Of a stretch of 64,000 nucleotides of DNA, positions 1 through 7,588 are shown one piece after another. Both the position numbers and the translations under genes were made by a program. The stretch comes from Bacteroidales bacterium (lineage in GTDB: Bacteria; Bacteroidota; Bacteroidia; Bacteroidales; UBA932). The notes beneath the pieces are model-generated. The model was given only the letters and a program-made list of their open reading frames with translations. It made no database searches and was not told the origin of the DNA. Location: positions 53,513 to 117,512 of the forward strand of contig JAFUWW010000007.1 in the NCBI GenBank assembly GCA_017471085.1, in the 5' to 3' direction. The first letter of the stretch is position 1. Every line of letters starts with the position of its first letter.

Positions 1-7
1 TTTTTTG

Positions 8-15
8 TAAATTTG
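8..15 (+). promoter_or_regulatory. -7 promoter box for the amgK/rapZ-like gene
   Basis: TAAATTTG matches the Bacteroidota -7 consensus TAnnTTTG and lies 17 nt before the start codon at 33. The matching -33 element would lie outside the window. Predicted transcription start is about 20-22, giving a very short leader. Confidence 0.55.
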
Positions 16-32
16 TAAATCAGTAGTTTGTT

Positions 33-1430
33 ATGGGACTTTTGGAATCCTTGTTCAGGCAGCGGTTCGGCTGCCCGCCCGTCTCGGTGACCGCCCTTAC
101 CGGGTCGGCCAGCCACCGGCGGTATTTCCGCCTTTCCGGAACCGGCTTTTCCGTAATCGGCGTAGAAGGGACGGATGCCGACGAAAACCGCGCCTTCATC
201 ACGCTCTCCCGCCACTTTGCCTCCAAAGGCATCCGCGTACCGGAAGTGCTCTGCGAAGAAGGTCTCTGCTACCTGCAGGAAGACCTGGGCGGAACGGCCC
301 TCTTCGACGTGGCTGCAGCGGGCGGAAAGTACGATCCGGACCTTTTGTGCAGGACGATGGCCGCCCTTCCCAAGATCCAGGTGGAAGGCGCGGAAGGCCT
401 TGACTGGAGCGTCTGCTACCCCCAGCCCTCCTTCGATGGGCGTATGGTGGATTTTGATCTCAACTACTTCAAATACAATTATTTGAAATTCGCCGGAGTG
501 GAGTTCAACGAAATCCGCCTCCAGGACGATTTCGACGCCCTCAAGGCCGATCTGCTTTCGGAGCCCTCAGACACTTTCCTGTATCGGGATTTTAACGCCC
601 GGAATGTCATGGTGTACAAGGGAGAGCCCTGGTTCATCGACTTTCAGGGAGGCCGGCGGGGGCCTGTCTATTACGATGTGGCCTCTTTCGTCTGGCAGGC
701 CAAGGCGGCCTATCCCGCCCTGCTCCGAGAACAGATGGTCCAGGCCTATCTCAAGGCGCTGAAGGCTTATATTCCTGTGGACGAGGAGCATTTCCGCGAA
801 AGGCTCCGCCTGTTCGTGCTCTTCCGGATGCTGCAGGTCCTGGGCTGCTACGGCTTCCGCGGCCTGTGGGAAAAGAAGCAGTATTTCATCGACAGCATCC
901 CTTTCGCCCTGCAGAATCTGCGGGAACTCCTTCCTTTCCCTCAGTATCCATATCTGTCGGAAGTGCTTGACTCTCTGTCTTTTCCGAAGGAGAAAGCCCC
1001 TTCCGGAGAGGGGGAACTGACGGTTACCGTGTACAGTTTCTCCTTCAAGAAAGGGATCCCGGCCGATGCTTCCGGCAACGGTGGCGGCTATGTCTTCGAC
1101 TGCCGGGGTACGCACAATCCGGGAAAGTACGACGCCTACAAGCAGCTTACCGGACTGGACGGGCCGGTTGTCGATTTCCTGGAAAAGGACGGGGAAATCC
1201 TCCGTTTCCTGGACCATGTCTATTCTCTGGTCGACCCTCACGTGGAACGGTTCCTGCAGCGGGGCTTCACGCACCTGCAGGTGAGTTTCGGCTGTACGGG
1301 CGGACAGCACCGGTCCGTCTACAGCGCGGAGCACCTGGCGGCGCATCTGGCCGCCCGCTATCCTGTCCGCGTCCATCTGGTCCACCGGGAGCGCGGCATC
1401 GAAAAAATGCTGGAAGGCCATGGAGAATAA
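33..1430 (+). CDS. AmgK-like sugar-1-kinase fused to RapZ C-terminal domain
   Basis: Cytoplasmic 465-residue two-domain protein. Residues 1 to about 325 have the aminoglycoside-phosphotransferase (APH) fold with a catalytic loop YRDFNARNV (D186, N191) and a metal-binding D203 in FIDFQGG, as in AmgK, the anomeric kinase of MurNAc/GlcNAc in cell-wall recycling. Residues from about 329 to 460 match the C-terminal domain of RapZ, including SFSFKKG and the GCTGGQHRS loop near 420-428; the RapZ N-terminal P-loop kinase domain is absent. It overlaps the following MurU-like gene by 11 nt, which supports a kinase plus uridylyltransferase salvage pair. The kinase substrate is inferred from this pairing; the role of the RapZ domain, perhaps amino-sugar-phosphate sensing, is inference. 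Confidence 0.85.
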   Translation: MGLLESLFRQRFGCPPVSVTALTGSASHRRYFRLSGTGFSVIGVEGTDADENRAFITLSRHFASKGIRVPEVLCEEGLCYLQEDLGGTALFDVAAAGGKYDPDLLCRTMAALPKIQVEGAEGLDWSVCYPQPSFDGRMVDFDLNYFKYNYLKFAGVEFNEIRLQDDFDALKADLLSEPSDTFLYRDFNARNVMVYKGEPWFIDFQGGRRGPVYYDVASFVWQAKAAYPALLREQMVQAYLKALKAYIPVDEEHFRERLRLFVLFRMLQVLGCYGFRGLWEKKQYFIDSIPFALQNLRELLPFPQYPYLSEVLDSLSFPKEKAPSGEGELTVTVYSFSFKKGIPADASGNGGGYVFDCRGTHNPGKYDAYKQLTGLDGPVVDFLEKDGEILRFLDHVYSLVDPHVERFLQRGFTHLQVSFGCTGGQHRSVYSAEHLAAHLAARYPVRVHLVHRERGIEKMLEGHGE

Positions 1431-2163
1431 GACGGCGCTCATTTTTGCCGCGGGGCTGGGTACCCGGCTTCGCCCCATCACGGACTCCATGCCCAAGGCG
1501 TTGGTACCCGTGTGCGGGGAACCGCTGCTGTATCATGTGATCCGGAAGCTGACATCGGCAGGGTATAACCATCTGGTCGTGAACGTGCATCATTTCCCGG
1601 ACCAGATTATCGGCTATCTGCGCGGGCATGATTTCGGCGTCCGCATCGACATCTCCGACGAGCGGGATTTCCTCCGGGAAACCGGCGGAGGCATAAAATA
1701 CGCCCGGCCGTACCTGGAGGGGGAACCTTTCCTGGTGCACAATGTGGATATCGTCTCCAACCTGGATTTGGCGTGGCTGCGCGGACAGCATCGGCAGGAC
1801 GCCCTGGCTACCTTGCTGGTGAGCGAGCGCCGGACACAGCGGTATCTGCTTTTCAGGGAAGACGGCCGCCTGGCGGGCTGGACCAACCTGGCTACCGGCG
1901 AGGTGCGCAGCCCTTTTCCGGACCTGGACCCTTCGGCCTGCCGCCGCCTGGCTTTCGCCGGCATCCACTGCATCTCGCCGGAGATTTTCCGGGCCTTCGA
2001 GACGCTGCAGATGCCCGACCGGTTCCCCATCATGGATTTCTACCTCCAGGCCTGTGCCCGCTATCCCATCTACGCCGCCCCCGCCAGGAACCTTACCCTG
2101 GTGGACGTGGGCAAACTGGACACCCTGGCCGAAGCGGAGGAAATCTGCCGTTCGCTGGTGTAA
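1420..2163 (+). CDS. MurU-like sugar-1-phosphate nucleotidyltransferase
   Basis: 247-residue nucleotidyltransferase of the GT-A-like NTP_transferase family. The N-terminus carries the signature AAGLGTRLRP (residues 10-19) followed by MPKAL with the nucleotide-binding lysine, and HNVDIVS holds the metal-binding aspartate. The size and the preceding AmgK-like kinase suggest MurU, which converts MurNAc-1-phosphate to UDP-MurNAc and bypasses de novo synthesis. The start overlaps the end of the kinase gene by 11 nt, so translation is probably coupled. A GDP-mannose- or glucose-1-phosphate-type specificity cannot be excluded from sequence alone. Confidence 0.82.
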   Translation: MENKTALIFAAGLGTRLRPITDSMPKALVPVCGEPLLYHVIRKLTSAGYNHLVVNVHHFPDQIIGYLRGHDFGVRIDISDERDFLRETGGGIKYARPYLEGEPFLVHNVDIVSNLDLAWLRGQHRQDALATLLVSERRTQRYLLFREDGRLAGWTNLATGEVRSPFPDLDPSACRRLAFAGIHCISPEIFRAFETLQMPDRFPIMDFYLQACARYPIYAAPARNLTLVDVGKLDTLAEAEEICRSLV

Positions 2164-2206
2164 ATTGGCGTGGAGGCTATCTGCTTGATTGCTAGCTTTT
2201 TATTAT

Positions 2207-2240
2207 GTGTTCCTGTGTGTCTTTTGACGCACAGGAACAC
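2207..2240. repeat. REP-like hairpin, copy 1 (shared 30-nt core)
   Basis: A 15-bp stem (one T-G wobble) closes a TTTT loop. The core has the arms GTTCCTGTGTGTC and GACGCACAGGAAC, 13+4+13 nt, the same layout as the hairpins at 3740 and 38528. It sits between convergent genes and may also act as a bidirectional terminator, though the flanking T tracts are weak. Confidence 0.8.
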
Positions 2241-2258
2241 TATTTAATTGCTTTAAAA

Positions 2259-3197
2259 TCAATCTTTTATCCTCCACTCCGGATAATCAAGAAACTTGCT
2301 GATTTCGTATTTTGCGCAATTGGATTGTCCCAGCAGTATCTCGGCAATGTGTTTTTTATCTTTTTCCGGTATAGTCTGTATTTTTTTCAGGTTGCTTTTG
2401 AAACTGGATCTCTTGCAGAGGTTTACAAGGGTAGTATAGGGCTCGTGGGAGGAAACTCCATAGTCTTCTTTGATGTCATAGTCGTTTCCGGTGGTGGAGT
2501 GGAGAGCGGTGAGCAGCATGTCATAGCTGCCTTCAAAAAAAGACAGGATCCGTTCTCTGTCCAAAGGACAATACTGACAGACCAGATAGTCTGTAAGTTG
2601 TTCCTTCTCCTTTGCCGATAAACCTTGATAGTATTTCCGCAGAACATTGTACGGAATAACGGAATTCTGCCGGACGAAGCTGTCAATCGATTTCAAATCT
2701 CTCCTGAGGTGGGCCGATGCTTTCTTGAGATCGATTTTCTCGGAGAAAGGATGATTGCTTCCCAGATACGCGACCAGGCTCCAGCGGCAGTCTTCCGCAT
2801 GCTCGCAGAGGTTTTTTTCGACGTGGTTGTTGAAAATGTATATGATAACGGACCGGATTTTCTTCAATGTCCATTTGGGAGCGTTCCCAAAGGCTTTTTC
2901 GAACAAGCTACCTTTCCTGTCAGCATCCTGGTTATAGGCCAGGGCGAAAAAAGAAAGATGATTCCTGGTGAAATCTGCCATCTGAACCCTGTTTTCGAAC
3001 AAACTCAGTGAGTGCAGGTGGTCATACATTACAGACAGGGCGAGGGTGGGTATCCCCATCTTCCGTGCAGTTGCCGCATAGGACATCAGATAAAAAAGCC
3101 GGTCAAAGACATCGAAAAAAATGATTTGTTTCCGTACCCCTCTCATATACAAATGTTGGGGTACGGAAGGCTGGAACCGGCGATGACGGATTCTCAT
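2259..3197 (-). CDS. RAYT/Y1 (IS200-like) HUH transposase
   Basis: 312-residue protein of the Y1 tyrosine transposase superfamily, REP-associated (RAYT) type. The HUH metal site is seen as HLH at residues 60-62 in the context YDHLHSL, and the candidate nucleophile is Y120 in YIFNNHVEKNL, matching the RAYT pattern YIxxNPVRAGL. GSLFEKAFG (near 97-104) fits the conserved segment between them. These enzymes nick and join single-stranded DNA at palindromes. About 180 residues follow the catalytic core and resemble nothing I recognise. The ATG overlaps the stop of the upstream 128-residue gene (ATGA). No terminal repeats of a classical insertion sequence were seen, but hairpins with a shared core lie on both sides. 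The gene looks more AT-rich than its neighbours, which suggests transfer. Confidence 0.85.
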   Translation of the reverse strand: MRIRHRRFQPSVPQHLYMRGVRKQIIFFDVFDRLFYLMSYAATARKMGIPTLALSVMYDHLHSLSLFENRVQMADFTRNHLSFFALAYNQDADRKGSLFEKAFGNAPKWTLKKIRSVIIYIFNNHVEKNLCEHAEDCRWSLVAYLGSNHPFSEKIDLKKASAHLRRDLKSIDSFVRQNSVIPYNVLRKYYQGLSAKEKEQLTDYLVCQYCPLDRERILSFFEGSYDMLLTALHSTTGNDYDIKEDYGVSSHEPYTTLVNLCKRSSFKSNLKKIQTIPEKDKKHIAEILLGQSNCAKYEISKFLDYPEWRIKD

Positions 3198-3580
3198 GAC
3201 CAGGCAGGAAAGCCCAGAGACTCATAGGTCCTGCCAATCATGTCCATCAGGATCCTTTCCAGTGATTGGGGATTGTCATCAATTTCTTCTATCGTGACAA
3301 GATAGTCATTCCTGTCTACTTTTTCCAAGCCCAGCAGACAAACGGCCCGGTAATCGATGTAGCGTGAGACAACATCATCGGCAAAAGCTTCGGCTTTTTG
3401 TCTGTCGGCATAAACAACGTATTCTTTTTGGGCCGATGTCCCTCCGAACCCTTTCGCGAGGACGCCTGTCCGGGTCGATGCAAATACTCCAATCAGGGTT
3501 TCATCTGTCCGGAGACTCTCTTCCGGAATCAGGTCTCCGCCATTCCGTAAGGCGATTGTAATGTGATAGTGCTTTTTCAT
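3194..3580 (-). CDS. Unknown 128-residue protein coupled to the RAYT transposase
   Basis: I do not recognise a family. The product begins MKKHYHITIALRNGG and is a mixed alpha/beta, acidic, soluble-looking protein with no signal peptide or membrane segment. I chose the ATG at 3580 rather than the one at 3652 because a TAnnTTTG box lies just upstream of it and the extra 24 residues would run through that promoter. The stop codon overlaps the start of the transposase (ATGA), so the two are very likely one translationally coupled operon. It may be an accessory or regulatory partner of the transposase; this is inference from position only. Confidence 0.7.
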   Translation of the reverse strand: MKKHYHITIALRNGGDLIPEESLRTDETLIGVFASTRTGVLAKGFGGTSAQKEYVVYADRQKAEAFADDVVSRYIDYRAVCLLGLEKVDRNDYLVTIEEIDDNPQSLERILMDMIGRTYESLGFPAWS

Positions 3581-3603
3581 AATTGTACGAAAACTTGTTT
3601 CCG

Positions 3604-3611
3604 CAAACATA
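3604..3611 (-). promoter_or_regulatory. -7 promoter box of the RAYT operon
   Basis: TATGTTTG on the minus strand fits TAnnTTTG and lies 23 nt before the ATG at 3580. No TTG is seen at the usual 19-21 nt spacing, so only the -7 box is claimed. Confidence 0.45.
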
Positions 3612-3739
3612 TGTAGTCTGTGCGAATCGGAAAATAGCAAAACATGTTTCAACCGAAGATTTTTATGTTTCTTACGATTTATTTCTGTTTTTTAAGATTC
3701 GGGAAGCGTGGGGCTTAATCGGTTGATTTCAAATATTTT

Positions 3740-3783
3740 AGGGGGTGTCCCTGTGCGTCTCCAAGCACACAGGAGCACCCCCT
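3740..3783. repeat. REP-like hairpin, copy 2 (shared 30-nt core)
   Basis: A long imperfect stem runs from AGGGGGTG to CACCCCCT. The inner core has the arms GTCCCTGTGCGTC and AGCACACAGGAGC around a TCCA loop, again 13+4+13 nt. It lies between divergent genes, so a terminator role is unlikely here. The outer arm differs completely from copies 1 and 3 but is still self-complementary. Confidence 0.78.
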
Positions 3784-3833
3784 AAGTTGCTGGTAGATAG
3801 TTGGTTGTTCTCCACCAGGAGGGAAGGATGAGG

Positions 3834-3864
3834 TTGTAGAAGCAGAAGAAAAGCAGTATCTTTA
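3834..3864 (+). promoter_or_regulatory. folP promoter
   Basis: TTG at 3834-3836, a 20-nt spacer and TATCTTTA at 3857-3864 form a near-consensus Bacteroidota promoter. The -7 box ends 4 nt before the first ATG (3869), so the transcript is predicted to be leaderless or almost so. Confidence 0.6.
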
Positions 3865-3868
3865 CGGC

Positions 3869-4678
3869 ATGGCACAGATAATGGGCATCATCAATCTAAC
3901 GGAGGACTCGTTCTACGCTCCCAGCCGCACCGGGGCGGACAAGGCCGTGGAACGCGCCGGGGCTATGCTCCGGGAAGGGGCCGATATCCTGGATTTCGGT
4001 GCCTGCAGCACCAGGCCGGGATCGACTCCGCCCAGTCCGGAAGAAGAGGGGAGAAGGCTGGTTTCGGCCTTGAAGGAGGTGAAGGCGGCTTTCCCTCAGG
4101 CGCAGGTTTCGGTGGATACCTACCGGGCGGAAGTGGTCGAGCGTGTGTACGATGCCATAGGTCCGTTCCTGGTGAACGACGTCAGCGCCGGCACGCTGGA
4201 TCCGGAGATGCTCCCTTTGGCGGGCCGACTGGAACTGCCCTACGTGGCCATGCACATGAGAGGAACCCCCGAAACCATGCAGCGTTTCACGGACTATGCC
4301 GATGTGGTGGAGGAAGTGAAGACCTTCTTCCGCACTTTCTCGCAAAAGGCCGGTGACAACGGCATCACCGACTGGATCCTGGATCCTGGCTTCGGATTCG
4401 CCAAGACCCTGGAGCAGAATTACACCCTTTTGGGCAGGCTGGAAGAGTTGAAGGAACTGGGCCGACCTGTCCTGGTGGGCATCTCCCGGAAGAGCATGAT
4501 TTACAGGATGCTGGAAATTACCCCCGAAGAAGCCGGGACCCCGACGCAGGTGCTCAATTATGTGGCTTTGGAAAAAGGGGCCGACATCCTTCGCGTGCAC
4601 GACGTGGCCGATACCCGCAGGACGATGCGGATTTATTCGATGATGTACACGTCGTCTCCCGGAGCGGCGAACTTGTAG
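3869..4678 (+). CDS. folP: Dihydropteroate synthase
   Basis: 269-residue TIM-barrel enzyme of folate synthesis, condensing 6-hydroxymethyl-dihydropterin pyrophosphate with p-aminobenzoate. Family motifs are visible in order: MGIINLTEDSF (usually NxTPDSF; Glu replaces Pro here), DFGACSTRPG, VSVDTYRAEV, VNDVSAG, MHMRGTPETM, LDPGFGFAK, GISRKS and RVHDV. The ATG at 3869 gives four residues before the conserved MGIINLT; the second ATG at 3881 is an alternative start. The 3' end overlaps the convergent division gene by 46 nt. Confidence 0.93.
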   Translation: MAQIMGIINLTEDSFYAPSRTGADKAVERAGAMLREGADILDFGACSTRPGSTPPSPEEEGRRLVSALKEVKAAFPQAQVSVDTYRAEVVERVYDAIGPFLVNDVSAGTLDPEMLPLAGRLELPYVAMHMRGTPETMQRFTDYADVVEEVKTFFRTFSQKAGDNGITDWILDPGFGFAKTLEQNYTLLGRLEELKELGRPVLVGISRKSMIYRMLEITPEEAGTPTQVLNYVALEKGADILRVHDVADTRRTMRIYSMMYTSSPGAANL

Positions 4679-4947
4679 GCCTCCCGCGCGTAGGCCTCGA
4701 TGGAATCCCGGTTGTGGGTGAGGTCTTCAATCTCCGCGTCCATCTCTTCGATTTCACGGCCCAGGCGGGCCATTTCCTTTTCCTGGTTCTTCACCTCTAC
4801 GGTGGCCTTGATCCAGTTGAGGACGCTGGCGTGTGAAAAAAACAGCAGCCAAAGCGCCACCACTGTGGTTACAATGATGACGTAAGGGATGAAATAGTTG
4901 TGGTCACTGCGGCGAAGCAGGTTCCATTTGCTGTTTTTGTCGGCCAT
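4633..4947 (-). CDS. DivIC/FtsB-like septum formation initiator
   Basis: 104-residue bitopic membrane protein. Residues about 19-38 (IPYVIIVTTVVALWLLFFS) form one transmembrane helix, and residues about 45-85 form a charged coiled coil, the layout of FtsB/DivIC, which bridges FtsL and FtsQ in the divisome. The coding end lies inside the 3' end of folP on the opposite strand. It is transcribed divergently from the 5024 operon. Confidence 0.85.
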   Translation of the reverse strand: MADKNSKWNLLRRSDHNYFIPYVIIVTTVVALWLLFFSHASVLNWIKATVEVKNQEKEMARLGREIEEMDAEIEDLTHNRDSIEAYAREAYKFAAPGDDVYIIE

Positions 4948-4984
4948 TTTTGCGCGATAATTTCCTTAATTGACGCGAATTTAG

Positions 4985-4992
4985 TAAATTTG
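4985..4992 (+). promoter_or_regulatory. -7 promoter box of the 5024-8754 operon
   Basis: TAAATTTG matches TAnnTTTG and lies 31 nt before the start codon at 5024. A TTG at the usual spacing was not found. Confidence 0.5.
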
Positions 4993-5023
4993 TATGATTA
5001 TTGGAAACTAAATCGCGAAAAAT

Positions 5024-5956
5024 ATGAAACCTACACTTTTGGTACTGGCCGCCGGTATGGGCAGCCGTTATGGCGGACTCAAGCAGATGGACGGCCTCGG
5101 CCCTCACGGAGAAACCATCATCGACTATTCCATCCACGATGCGGTGGAAGCCGGCTTCGGCAAAGTGGTCTATATCGTCCGTGAATCGTTCAAGGCCCAG
5201 ATGGAAGAGGCCGTGAACGCCAAGTACGCCGGCGTAAAGACGGTGGACGGGGAACCTCTCCGCTTTGTCTTCGTCACCCAGGAACTGAACAAGATTCCCG
5301 CCCGCTTTCCCCTGAATCCCGAGCGCGTGAAGCCCTGGGGCACCGCCCATGCCGTCCTGATGGCCGCTGAAGCCATCCATGAGCCCTTCGCCGTCATCAA
5401 CGGAGACGATTTCTACGGAAAGGAGAGTTTCCGCATCCTGGCCGACTGGTGCCGTGCCCATGAAAACACCGAAGGCAAGTACTGCATCGTAGGCTTCGAG
5501 CTGGAAAACACCCTTTCGGAGAACGGCAGCGTGTCCCGCGGCATCTGCTCCTATACCTCGGAGGGTATCCTGACGGACATCGCCGAGCACCTGAACATCG
5601 CCCGTGAGGCCGACGGAAAGGTGTACGGCGACAATTCCGTGAATGGAGAGAACCACGTGGAGCTGGCTCCCAAGGCCCTCTGCTCCATGAATATGTGGGG
5701 TTTCACCCCGGATTATTTCACCAAGAGCGCCGCTATTTTCGAGACCTTCCTCGAGGCCAATGCCGGCGAGCTCAAGAAGGAATACTACATCCCCTACGCG
5801 GTAGACTGCATCGTCAAGGCCGGAAAGGGTTCCTGCGAGGTGCTCTCCACCCCTTCCCGCTGGTTCGGAGTCACCTACAAGGAAGACCGCCCCGGCGTGG
5901 TTGCCAAGTTTGCTGAACTGGTAGAGAAAGGAATCTATCCCAGCCCGCTTTATTGA
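5024..5956 (+). CDS. NTP-transferase family nucleotidyltransferase
   Basis: 310-residue protein starting with LVLAAGMGSRYGGLKQ, the glycine-rich nucleotide-binding loop of sugar-1-phosphate nucleotidyltransferases. FAVINGDDFYG (about 126-136) supplies the metal-binding aspartates. It resembles the nucleotidyltransferase found widely in Bacteroidota whose sugar substrate is not defined; UDP- or dTDP-sugar formation is likely by family. First gene of a tight operon with the CPBP protease, tmk and a DoxX-like protein (gaps of 1, 2 and -4 nt). Confidence 0.8.
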   Translation: MKPTLLVLAAGMGSRYGGLKQMDGLGPHGETIIDYSIHDAVEAGFGKVVYIVRESFKAQMEEAVNAKYAGVKTVDGEPLRFVFVTQELNKIPARFPLNPERVKPWGTAHAVLMAAEAIHEPFAVINGDDFYGKESFRILADWCRAHENTEGKYCIVGFELENTLSENGSVSRGICSYTSEGILTDIAEHLNIAREADGKVYGDNSVNGENHVELAPKALCSMNMWGFTPDYFTKSAAIFETFLEANAGELKKEYYIPYAVDCIVKAGKGSCEVLSTPSRWFGVTYKEDRPGVVAKFAELVEKGIYPSPLY

Positions 5957-5957
5957 T

Positions 5958-6905
5958 ATGGCCGCCCCTGTATTTCTGAAAAAAGCCCGTAAGGTCAACA
6001 GCTACGACCTGTACGCCACCCACGCCTGGTATGTACCCGGCGTAAAGGGCATGTTCGGCATGCTGGGCTGGTTCATCCTGGGTTCCCTGCTGGGCAGCCT
6101 GCTGCAGGTTATTTTCATGGCGTTCGTGCCCATGGAAGTCATCACCAGATATGGGATGATCGTCCTGTATCCGCTCCAGTTCCTCCCGGCCATGGTCTAT
6201 GTGGCCCACCAGAGCCAGCGGAACAGTCTCTTCGAGGTGGGCTATAAGCTGAACAGCAGCAACTTCGGCCCGTATAAGGGCTGGATGCTCGTCCTCATAA
6301 CCGTTGTGCTTACCGTTGCCACCATGATGTCGGCGGACCTGCCCAATTACTGGAATTTCCGCCTTACGACGTCCTCTCCGCTGATGAAGGAAATCTACGA
6401 CCAGTTCGTCGCCCTCATGGAGCAGATGACCGGCGGCCCCTTCTGGAGTTCGTTCCTGGTAACGGCCATTTTCGCACCCGTGTTCGAGGAATGGATGTGC
6501 CGGGGCGTGGTGCTCCGGGGCCTTCTCACCAAGATGAAACCCGGCTGGGCCATCGTGGTGAGCGCCCTGTTCTTCGCCCTCATCCACATGAATCCCTGGC
6601 AGGCGCTCAACGCCTTCATCATCGGCCTGGTGATGGGTTATGTGTATTACAGGACGGGCTCTCTGCTGCTTACCATGCTCATCCATTTCATAAACAACGG
6701 TACGGCTGTGGTGGCTTCCCAGTTCACCACCGGCGAGGAGGCCGATTTCTGGATCGATATGATGCCCGGCGGTGTCTATGCGGTGGTGTATGTGGCGGGA
6801 CTGTTCTTGCTCGCGGCCTGCCTCTGGGCGTTCTCCCGCATTCCGCTGCAGCAGAAGCGGGGCAATGTTGATGAAATACCCGTAGAAGGGGAATTGACCG
6901 AATAA
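5958..6905 (+). CDS. CPBP-family intramembrane metalloprotease
   Basis: 315-residue polytopic inner-membrane protein with about seven hydrophobic segments. The CPBP (Abi) motifs are complete: EEWMCRG near residues 177-183 (EExxxRG), FALIHMN (FxxxH) about 20 residues later, and HFINN near 240. Family members relate to the prenyl-protein protease Rce1; bacterial substrates are mostly unknown. The start lies 1 nt after the stop of the nucleotidyltransferase, so it is almost certainly co-transcribed. Confidence 0.88.
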   Translation: MAAPVFLKKARKVNSYDLYATHAWYVPGVKGMFGMLGWFILGSLLGSLLQVIFMAFVPMEVITRYGMIVLYPLQFLPAMVYVAHQSQRNSLFEVGYKLNSSNFGPYKGWMLVLITVVLTVATMMSADLPNYWNFRLTTSSPLMKEIYDQFVALMEQMTGGPFWSSFLVTAIFAPVFEEWMCRGVVLRGLLTKMKPGWAIVVSALFFALIHMNPWQALNAFIIGLVMGYVYYRTGSLLLTMLIHFINNGTAVVASQFTTGEEADFWIDMMPGGVYAVVYVAGLFLLAACLWAFSRIPLQQKRGNVDEIPVEGELTE

Positions 6906-6907
6906 AG

Positions 6908-7588
6908 ATGCTGGTAGTACTGGAAGGCCTGGACGGGGCGGGAAAGTCCACCCAGGTCCGATTGCTGAAGGAATATTTGACGCAGCGGCTCGGGGAATTG
7001 GAGTATGTCCATTTCCCCCGGTACGATGCGCCTGTATACGGGGACCTCATCAGCCGGTTCCTGCGCGGAGAATTCGGAGACAACAGCCAGGTGCATCCGC
7101 AGTTGGTGGCGCTCCTTTTTGCGGAAGACCGCCACGGGGCCGTACCGGAAATCCGCCGTGCCCTGGAAGAGGGGAAAACCGTGCTGCTGGACCGTTATGT
7201 CTATTCCAACATCGCCTACCAGTGCGCCAAGCTTCCGGACCGGAAAGAGCGCCGTGCCTTGAGGGACTGGATCTTCCGGACAGAGTACGGTGAATTCGAC
7301 CTCCCGGAACCGGACCTCAATCTCTTCCTGGACGTTCCGCTGGTTTTTGTCCAGCAGAGCCTTTCCCGCAGCCGTGAAGGCAGCGACAGGGATTACCTCG
7401 CCGGCTCCAGGGATATCCATGAGGCTGATATCGCCTTCCAGCAGGAGGTGCGCGATATCTATCGGCAGGAAGCCGCCAGGGATCCGCATTTCCTGAGAAT
7501 CGACTGCAGCGGCCCGGACGGTGCCATGCTGCCCCCTGATGCCATTTTCCAACTGGTCAGAACGACCGTAGACCCGCACCTTCCATGA
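6908..7588 (+). CDS. tmk: Thymidylate kinase
   Basis: 226-residue dTMP kinase, forming dTDP from dTMP for DNA synthesis. The P-loop GLDGAGKST is at residues 7-15, HFPRYDAP follows in place of the usual TREPG region, and DRYVYSNIAYQ (about 98-108) is the conserved DRY motif. Length is normal for the family. The stop overlaps the start of the next gene (ATGA). Confidence 0.93.
   Translation: MLVVLEGLDGAGKSTQVRLLKEYLTQRLGELEYVHFPRYDAPVYGDLISRFLRGEFGDNSQVHPQLVALLFAEDRHGAVPEIRRALEEGKTVLLDRYVYSNIAYQCAKLPDRKERRALRDWIFRTEYGEFDLPEPDLNLFLDVPLVFVQQSLSRSREGSDRDYLAGSRDIHEADIAFQQEVRDIYRQEAARDPHFLRIDCSGPDGAMLPPDAIFQLVRTTVDPHLP

Noticed and set aside
2259..3580. Classical insertion sequence with terminal inverted repeats
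   Set aside because: No flanking inverted repeats or target duplication were seen; the transposase is of the single-strand Y1/RAYT type and the flanking hairpins share only a core.
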